In this document: piece after piece, positions 16,307 to 20,002 of the stretch | How the letters are laid out: the number at the start of each line of letters is the position of its first letter | Position numbering within the stretch: the first letter of the stretch is position 1 | Source of the DNA: a virus | Strand: one strand, 5' to 3' | Virus record (IMG/VR): IMGVR_UViG_3300042391_000035 | Location: 1 to 20,002 of that record | DNA length: 20,002 nt | Translations under genes and position numbers: made by a program | Notes under the pieces: generated by a model | Seen by the model: only the letters and a program-made list of their open reading frames with translations | What the model was told of the DNA's origin: nothing | Database searches by the model: none

Positions 16307-16777
16307 TTGTTTCGCAAGACAATAGGGATATCTTTAAGTATTGCTCTAGTTCTTACGTTATCGGCATCTCAAGCTGATGCTGGCAACAGCAAGTTAAAGA
16401 AAGATACGAGCACGGTATCCCTAAAGACTGGAAAGTGGACCAACGTACCATTTGAAGGTGGCAATTCGTTTAGCTTAAACGGAGAGCGAGCGCTATGGTT
16501 ATCGCAACTACACGTACAGTGTGAGAAAAGACCACGGTACATAAAGATGCGGTACGCCAGGGAATTACCTAACGGTAAACTTGACACCACTGGAACTAAT
16601 ACTTGGGCTTGGCCCAAGGGTATAAAGGTATGGCAAGGTACATTAGTTTGGGAAACCAAGAGCACTTACCCTATGACAGTCCAGTACAAGATCATAGGTG
16701 GTAGTGGATGCAGCTCATCCAACCGTCAGTTCAAATGGTGGCAACCAGGAGAGCCAGTTCCGTTAGACATGCAATAG
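16307..16777 (+). CDS. Small secreted protein of the lysis cassette
   Basis: A 156-aa protein begins at TTG 16307 abutting the endolysin stop, with GAGG six bases upstream. Residues 1-25 are a Sec signal peptide (FRKTIGISLSIALVLTLSAS, cleavage after ADA). The mature part is beta-rich and basic with many tryptophans (NTWAWPKGIKVWQG, QFKWWQPGEP) and two cysteines (72, 135) that could form a disulfide. No family is recognised. It is the last gene before the terminator. An extracellular role during infection or lysis is implied by the signal peptide only. Confidence 0.72.
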   Translation: MFRKTIGISLSIALVLTLSASQADAGNSKLKKDTSTVSLKTGKWTNVPFEGGNSFSLNGERALWLSQLHVQCEKRPRYIKMRYARELPNGKLDTTGTNTWAWPKGIKVWQGTLVWETKSTYPMTVQYKIIGGSGCSSSNRQFKWWQPGEPVPLDMQ

Positions 16778-16787
16778 CAAGAGACTT

Positions 16788-16827
16788 GAGGGTCACTTGG
16801 TACTTCGGTATCAGGTGGCCCTCTTTT
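16788..16827 (+). terminator. Rho-independent terminator ending the structural/lysis operon
   Basis: A 16-bp uninterrupted stem (16788-16803 with 16808-16823, including three G-U pairs) is capped by a TTCG tetraloop closed by C-G and followed by TTTT (16824-16827). It starts ten bases after the last lysis gene stop. This is the clearest regulatory structure in the window and separates late genes from the DNA-metabolism module. Confidence 0.93.
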
Positions 16828-16874
16828 GTCGTTCCTGGGGCAGGACTAAGGGGTTTACCAACCATGGCCCTGTT

Positions 16875-16891
16875 GGGTGGTGTAACCACCC
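16875..16891 (+). other. Small perfect hairpin between modules
   Basis: GGGTGGT (16875-16881) pairs with ACCACCC (16885-16891) around a 3-nt loop. It lies in the 228-base gap between the terminator and the nuclease gene; TTT follows only after a further five bases. CCAAC (16858-16862) can instead pair with GTTGG (16872-16876), giving a competing fold. It may be a backup terminator or a protein site. Confidence 0.35.
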
Positions 16892-16962
16892 TACCTGTTT
16901 ACTCGCTGTCGCTCGTATTATACTCACACCCTCAAGGAACCTGTCAAATCACGGCGTTACCA

Positions 16963-16987
16963 AGCCAGTTTGCATTGTGCACTGGCT
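16963..16987. promoter_or_regulatory. Inverted repeat, possible operator over the nuclease promoter
   Basis: AGCCAGT (16963-16969) and ACTGGCT (16981-16987) are perfect 7-bp inverted arms around an 11-base centre that itself contains GCA/TGC. The centre holds the -35-like TTGCAT of the putative promoter. A dimeric repressor bound here would block polymerase. As RNA it would also form a stable hairpin on read-through transcripts. Confidence 0.5.
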
Positions 16988-17006
16988 GGGTGTACAGTGT
17001 GTGGCA
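16970..17006 (+). promoter_or_regulatory. Putative leaderless promoter for the DNA-metabolism module
   Basis: TTGCAT (16970-16975) and TACAGT (16993-16998) are 17 bases apart, and seven bases separate the -10 from the ATG at 17006. No Shine-Dalgarno precedes that ATG. The layout matches the promoter before the glycosyltransferase (8163-8198). A second candidate -10, TATACT (16919-16924), lies upstream but has a poorer -35. Confidence 0.45.
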
Positions 17007-17200
17007 TGGGAATAATAAAAGAAACAACGATAGGACATAGATCCTTCTCGTCATTTACATCCTGGGTCAAGTGCGGTAAGTCATGGCAACTTGAACGGGA
17101 GCTGAAGGTACCCACTGATACAGCGTGGTACTTTGTCGGAGGGTCAGCCTTCCACCTAGCAGTAGAGCGTTACCTCAAGGGGGAACTACCTGATGCTTAA
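17006..17200 (+). CDS. Cas4-like Fe-S exonuclease, N-terminal part (split gene)
   Basis: A 64-aa product matches the start of Cas4/RecB-like PD-(D/E)XK nucleases: HRSFSSFTSWVKCGKSWQ contains the first cluster cysteine (C23), followed by the His motif GGSAFHLAVERYL (H50). It ends in GELPDA and TAA exactly where related proteins continue into the catalytic core, which is encoded in the +1 frame by the overlapping gene at 17193. ATG 17006 was chosen because it fits the conserved start and the promoter spacing. Alone it cannot be an active nuclease. It either pairs with the second product or is joined to it by frameshifting. Confidence 0.72.
   Translation: MGIIKETTIGHRSFSSFTSWVKCGKSWQLERELKVPTDTAWYFVGGSAFHLAVERYLKGELPDA
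17177..17183 (+). promoter_or_regulatory. Strong internal ribosome binding site at the nuclease split
   Basis: AAGGGGG lies nine bases before the ATG at 17193 and inside the first half-gene. It supports genuine re-initiation for the second half rather than a plain frameshift error. The same G-run could also stimulate frameshifting. Confidence 0.55.
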
Positions 17201-17876
17201 CATCAAACTATTATGGGAGCAAGCTTTCAATGAAAGCATTGGTGCCGAGCAAGAGAAGTATGGCACTAACCCTGTTGATTGGAAAGCATCTGGTAGAACC
17301 AGCAAGGCTTGGCCTAACAAAGAGAACGGTGACTGGTGGGCTGAAAAGGGACCAGAGATGGTCGGTAACTTCATTGACTTCTGGGAGCAGTCAGGCTGGC
17401 AGGTATGGGAAACACCTGAAGGTATCAAGGCTATTGAACTACAACTCAACATTGACTACGGTGACGTACGTATCAAGGCTTTCGTTGACCTTGTTGCTGT
17501 TACCCCTGATGGTGAACTTGTAGTCATTGACTTTAAGACTGGTGCAAACATGCCAACCAATGCAATGCAGCTAGCGCTGTATGCCTGCAGTATCGAGAAG
17601 CAGTTTGGCATACGCCCAAGTCAGGGCTATTATTACGACGCACGCAATGTCATGCTGTTACCAGCCGAAGGCTTTAACAACTGGACATACCCACTGTTTA
17701 CTGAACTGTTTAGGCAGTTCGAGTTTGCAGTAGAGAACAAGATCTTCTTACCAAACTTGAGCATGATGTGTAGCTATTGCTCAGTGAAAGACTTTTGCTA
17801 CGCATACGGCGGAGACTTCAAGGATGCCGTAGATCCATTAGCACTAATCGCACACCCAAAGGAAACAAATGTTTAG
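17193..17876 (+). CDS. Cas4-like Fe-S exonuclease, C-terminal catalytic part (split gene)
   Basis: This 227-aa product carries the PD-(D/E)XK core: IELQLNIDYGDVRIKAFVDL (D99), VVIDFKTG (D113, K115) and QLALYAC (Q126, Y130), the order seen in RecB-family/Cas4 nucleases. The C-terminal CSYCSVKDFC supplies three cluster cysteines (193, 196, 202); the fourth is in the preceding 64-aa product. Such enzymes degrade or trim DNA ends in phage replication and recombination. The start overlaps the upstream stop by eight bases. In the +1 frame the two parts would join as GELPDA to NIKLLWEQAF. A split with both halves functional, a programmed frameshift, or a sequencing/assembly error are all possible. 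Confidence 0.85.
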   Translation: MLNIKLLWEQAFNESIGAEQEKYGTNPVDWKASGRTSKAWPNKENGDWWAEKGPEMVGNFIDFWEQSGWQVWETPEGIKAIELQLNIDYGDVRIKAFVDLVAVTPDGELVVIDFKTGANMPTNAMQLALYACSIEKQFGIRPSQGYYYDARNVMLLPAEGFNNWTYPLFTELFRQFEFAVENKIFLPNLSMMCSYCSVKDFCYAYGGDFKDAVDPLALIAHPKETNV

Positions 17877-18018
17877 TAACAGTAAAAAGAAAATCCAGAT
17901 TCTACAAGACGAGCTATACATCCTAAGACTAGAGAACGCATCACTTCGTTCACGTCTTGCAAAGGCAACACCTAAACAACCAGTAGTTAGAAAAACCACA
18001 AAGAAAGAAGCTAAGTAA
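17869..18018 (+). CDS. Mini coiled-coil (leucine-zipper-like) protein
   Basis: A 49-aa reading frame starts at ATG 17869, overlapping the nuclease end by eight bases, with AAAGGA at 17859-17864, and ends TAA overlapping the next ATG. Residues 3-32 form a heptad-type helix (KKKIQILQDELYILRLENAS) with leucines and isoleucines at a/d positions; the tail is strongly basic (KQPVVRKTTKKEAK). The basic and zipper parts suggest a small DNA-binding or oligomerising factor, but no family is recognised. It is well supported by its ribosome site and coupling on both sides. Confidence 0.65.
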   Translation: MFSNSKKKIQILQDELYILRLENASLRSRLAKATPKQPVVRKTTKKEAK

Positions 18019-18425
18019 TGAGCGCACCAGAAAGCACTAAGTTCCAAGCCAACTTTAAGACAGCATCGGGTGCACTGTACAACGTGTACGCCAGTAGTAC
18101 AGAAGAGTTCATTAGCGCACTCAATGACATGGGTGACCTAGTTGCAGTAATCACATCCGTTGAGCAGGCCCTGGCTACAGGTCAGACCATTGCCCAGCAC
18201 ATCCCACTAGCACCTGCATCACAGCAAGCTGCTCCAGTGCAGGCACCAGCACCAGTACAGCAACCAGTTCAGGATGCTTCATCAGCTGCACCATCTGCAC
18301 CAATGTGTCGTCACGGCGCAATGGAATGGAAGACTGGTAGCAAGAACGGCAAGGACTGGAAAGCCTGGATGTGTTCAGCGGCAAAGGGTGCGGCTGACAA
18401 GTGTGATCCACAGTGGGTCCGATAG
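18018..18425 (+). CDS. Zinc-binding C-terminal domain protein, possible ssDNA-binding accessory
   Basis: A 135-aa protein is coupled by TAATG to the gene upstream. An N-terminal 60-residue domain (FQANFKTASGALYNVYASS, then a helix SALNDMGDLVAVI) is followed by a Pro/Ala/Gln linker (65-95) and a compact C-terminal motif CRHGAMEWKTG ... WKAWMC ... KCDPQW with C97, H99, C119 and C129 as likely zinc ligands. This C-x-H-G...W-x-x-W-x-C architecture recurs in actinophage DNA-metabolism modules. A role in nucleic-acid binding alongside the nuclease and ATPase is plausible but unproven. Confidence 0.75.
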   Translation: MSAPESTKFQANFKTASGALYNVYASSTEEFISALNDMGDLVAVITSVEQALATGQTIAQHIPLAPASQQAAPVQAPAPVQQPVQDASSAAPSAPMCRHGAMEWKTGSKNGKDWKAWMCSAAKGAADKCDPQWVR

Positions 18426-18428
18426 TCC

Positions 18429-18653
18429 ATGACCGTACGCAAGGGAACTAAGGTACACCCTGCGTCGTTTGAAATAGTGCTCAAGTTAAAAGATCACTGG
18501 GGTTTTACTTATGAAGACCTCAGTGATCTACTTGACGTTACTCCGTCGCGGGTACAGCAAATAGTATTACACCAACGCAAGAGAGGATTAGACGATGTTG
18601 ACTCTCGCTCAAGCAGCGAACAAGCAAAAGAGTGGAGCTCAATTACTTCCTGA
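18429..18653 (+). CDS. Helix-turn-helix DNA-binding protein
   Basis: A 74-aa protein starts at ATG 18429. Residues about 24-52 (WGFTYEDLSDLLDVTPSRVQ, then QIVLHQRKRG) match a helix-turn-helix of the sigma-factor/Xre type with the recognition helix at TPSRVQQIVLHQ. The last 20 residues lie within a 59-base overlap with the ATPase gene and are low in structure (SRSSSEQAKEWSS), so they are constrained by the other frame. It is a candidate regulator of the module, possibly acting at the inverted repeat at 16963-16987; that link is speculation. Confidence 0.72.
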   Translation: MTVRKGTKVHPASFEIVLKLKDHWGFTYEDLSDLLDVTPSRVQQIVLHQRKRGLDDVDSRSSSEQAKEWSSITS

Positions 18654-19422
18654 TCTATTCCCTGCGTTGGCTAATGATGGTGTCAGGTTCCGTAGGGGAC
18701 AGGTCACTATGATTGCAGGTCAACCCAATAGTGGTAAGTCACTGCTTGCTTTGTTCTATGCGGTTAAGTCAGATGTACCAACATTGTACGTCAGTGCTGA
18801 TACAGATGCCTATACCACAGCAATCCGAGCTGCCGCAGTTATCACAGGTAACCAGGTATCCAGTGTTGAAGAATCATTTAACAGTGGCAATGGGTATGAG
18901 TTCTACCAGGACGAACTGGAGACATTGAAGAACTTACAGTTCAGCTTTGATCCATCACCTACCTTGGATGACATTGACCTGTCTATCCAGGCGTACGGTG
19001 AAGCGTTCGGGGAATACCCACACCTGATTATCATTGACAACTTGATGAACGTAGCTGCACTACATGACAACGAGTGGACTGGTATGCGTGACATAGCCAA
19101 GGCTATGCACCACGTGGCCAGACAAACAGAAGCTGCAGTATTCCTGTTGCACCATACGTCCGAGGGTGAGGGTAGACCAGAGCTACCTCCATCACGCAAG
19201 TCTATCCAAGGTAAGATCAGTCAGTTACCTGAGATGATCCTTACTGTAGCAATGGACCATGACACTAATGAGTACCGCATAGCGTGTGTTAAGAATCGCT
19301 TTGCTAAGAACTCAGCAAGTGGTGCTAACTTCACGGTGTTGTATGCTGATGCTTCACGCATGACGCTATACAATGACCGTCAAGGTGGTAACAATGCAGA
19401 ATACTGGAGAGGATTATCGTGA
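18595..19422 (+). CDS. RecA/DnaB-like P-loop ATPase
   Basis: This 275-aa ATPase starts at ATG 18595, six bases after GAGAGGA. It has Walker A GQPNSGKS (residues 42-49) preceded by RRGQVTMIA, Walker B PHLIIIDNL (142-150), and a RecA-type strand AAVFLLHHTS (180-189) with candidate sensor histidines. A later SRKSIQGKISQ segment fits the loop region of DnaB/RepA-like proteins. It lacks the N-terminal domain of replicative DnaB, so it is more like RepA-type or RAD55/KaiC-like phage ATPases. It probably acts as helicase or recombinase in replication with the neighbouring nucleases. Confidence 0.87.
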   Translation: MLTLAQAANKQKSGAQLLPDLFPALANDGVRFRRGQVTMIAGQPNSGKSLLALFYAVKSDVPTLYVSADTDAYTTAIRAAAVITGNQVSSVEESFNSGNGYEFYQDELETLKNLQFSFDPSPTLDDIDLSIQAYGEAFGEYPHLIIIDNLMNVAALHDNEWTGMRDIAKAMHHVARQTEAAVFLLHHTSEGEGRPELPPSRKSIQGKISQLPEMILTVAMDHDTNEYRIACVKNRFAKNSASGANFTVLYADASRMTLYNDRQGGNNAEYWRGLS

Positions 19423-19637
19423 GCTACAAAGTTTATGTAACTAAAGATTGCCCGCACTGCAAGAAAGGTGGGATGCTAACCATTTGGGAACACGACATGG
19501 ATAGGTATCTTAATGGAGCCAATGCTCAAGATGCTTTTCCTGATTTGATAGCACCAATTCGTGAGCAAATAATTAGTGGCACTCACCCTAAATGTTGGGA
19601 TGAAATGTTTGAAGGTTGGGATGATGGCCAGGAGTAA
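19419..19637 (+). CDS. Small CxxC protein
   Basis: A 72-aa protein starts at GTG 19419 (GTGA overlap) with GGAGAGGA upstream. The N-terminal KVYVTKDCPHCKKGG recalls glutaredoxins (C11, C14) but the rest does not continue the thioredoxin fold. The remaining sequence, DMDRYLNGANAQDAFPDL followed by IREQIISGTHPKCWDEMF, is a pattern found in small actinophage zinc proteins, with C59 and H56 as possible further ligands. A zinc-binding role is more likely than redox activity. Its job beside the ATPase and resolvase is unknown. Confidence 0.7.
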   Translation: MSYKVYVTKDCPHCKKGGMLTIWEHDMDRYLNGANAQDAFPDLIAPIREQIISGTHPKCWDEMFEGWDDGQE

Positions 19638-19983
19638 GCAAGCTGCGGCTAAGGCACGTGGCTCACAGTTTGAGACAGGTGTACTTAAGTGGCTACGTAC
19701 CAAAGGTGTAACTGCTGAACGGCTACGCCTAGCAGGTAAGGCTGATGAGGGTGACATTGTTTGCTTTGTATCTGGCCAACCTTATGTGTTGGAACTCAAG
19801 GCAACAGCAAAGCTGGACTTGCCTGGGTTCTGGCGTGAAGCGGTAGCTGAAGCAGAGAACTACGCAAAGGCACGGGGTATTACTCCGACACCACCAGCGT
19901 ACGTTATTGTCAAGCGACGCAATGCAAGCATTGACCAGGCATGGGTAGTACAAACCCTTGAGCAATGGATAGGACAACAGTGA
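19621..19983 (+). CDS. PD-(D/E)XK nuclease, Holliday-junction-resolvase-like
   Basis: A 120-aa nuclease overlaps the upstream gene by 17 bases. The start is ATG 19621 or the adjacent ATG 19624; GAAGG at 19611-19615 suits both. The Hjc-like arrangement is visible: RGSQFETGVLKWLRTKG with E18, a basic loop ERLRLAGKADEGDIV with D45, and the catalytic E58-x-K60 in YVLELKAT. The closing helix AVAEAENYAKARG is also typical. It would cut branched DNA during replication and packaging. A VRR-NUC or other small PD-(D/E)XK nuclease cannot be excluded. Confidence 0.8.
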   Translation: MMARSKQAAAKARGSQFETGVLKWLRTKGVTAERLRLAGKADEGDIVCFVSGQPYVLELKATAKLDLPGFWREAVAEAENYAKARGITPTPPAYVIVKRRNASIDQAWVVQTLEQWIGQQ

Positions 19984-20002
19984 ATAAGAAACAATGGAAT
20001 GA
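19980..20002 (+). CDS. Start of next gene (partial, runs off the window)
   Basis: GTG at 19980 overlaps the resolvase stop as GTGA, the same coupling as at 19419. Seven codons are visible (MNKKQWN). The overlap makes a real start likely, but the product cannot be judged. Confidence 0.5.

Noticed and set aside
16708-17040. Open frames at 16708-17040 and 16797-17015 in the gap after the lysis genes
   Set aside because: They run through the strong terminator and inverted repeats, lack ribosome sites and have no protein-like pattern; the stretch is better explained as regulatory.
19419-19470. Glutaredoxin from the VYVTKDCPHC start
   Set aside because: Only the first 14 residues resemble glutaredoxin; the cis-proline and later fold elements are absent and the rest matches small zinc-protein patterns.

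Overview
The window is a continuous stretch of a tailed double-stranded DNA phage genome. Every supported gene is on the + strand and they are tightly packed, mostly with 1-nt TAATG, 4-nt ATGA/GTGA or similar overlaps. Moderate GC, frequent GTG/TTG starts, two promoters placed so that transcripts would be leaderless, small MACRTGC-type proteins and the Cas4-like nuclease / zinc protein / RecA-like ATPase / resolvase order all suggest a phage of (probably freshwater) Actinobacteria. The host assignment is inference. No integrase, repressor or portal gene is visible.

Region 1 (1-2,600) is the head module: the end of an upstream gene, a 282-aa putative virion protein, a 205-nt non-coding gap with a tRNA-like fold, an acidic coiled-coil scaffolding protein and the major capsid protein, closed by a strong hairpin. 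Region 2 (2,627-9,970) is a long adhesin/tail-fibre module: a baseplate-like small protein, a 762-aa collagen-like fibre, a second fibre, a lectin-like protein, a third fibre sharing its C-terminal domain with the first, several very small Cys-rich proteins that begin MACRTG, a GT2-TPR glycosyltransferase with its own apparent promoter, and a protein of 45-nt tandem repeats. Region 3 (9,967-14,055) holds a 295-aa connector/adaptor-like protein, a tail-collar fibre and a 635-aa protein that may be a tail nozzle. No tape-measure gene is present, which favours a podovirus-like short tail but does not prove it.

Region 4 (14,055-16,777) is a lysis/envelope cassette: a membrane coiled-coil protein, a two-TM holin candidate, a secreted proline-rich surface protein, a second two-TM protein, an M23 endopeptidase (endolysin) and a second secreted protein. 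It ends at a textbook UUCG-loop terminator. Region 5 (17,006-20,002) is the DNA-metabolism module. It starts from a promoter overlapped by an inverted repeat and contains a Cas4-like Fe-S nuclease split over two overlapping ORFs, a mini leucine-zipper protein, a zinc-binding protein, an HTH protein, a RecA/DnaB-like ATPase, a small CxxC protein, a PD-(D/E)XK resolvase-like nuclease and the start of the next gene.

The points most worth a second look are the tRNA-like RNA between structural genes, the split Fe-S nuclease whose cluster cysteines lie on two polypeptides, the two leaderless promoters, the recurrent MACRTG module (one copy reduced to 12 codons), and the secreted proteins interleaved with lysis genes through TAA-TTG junctions.
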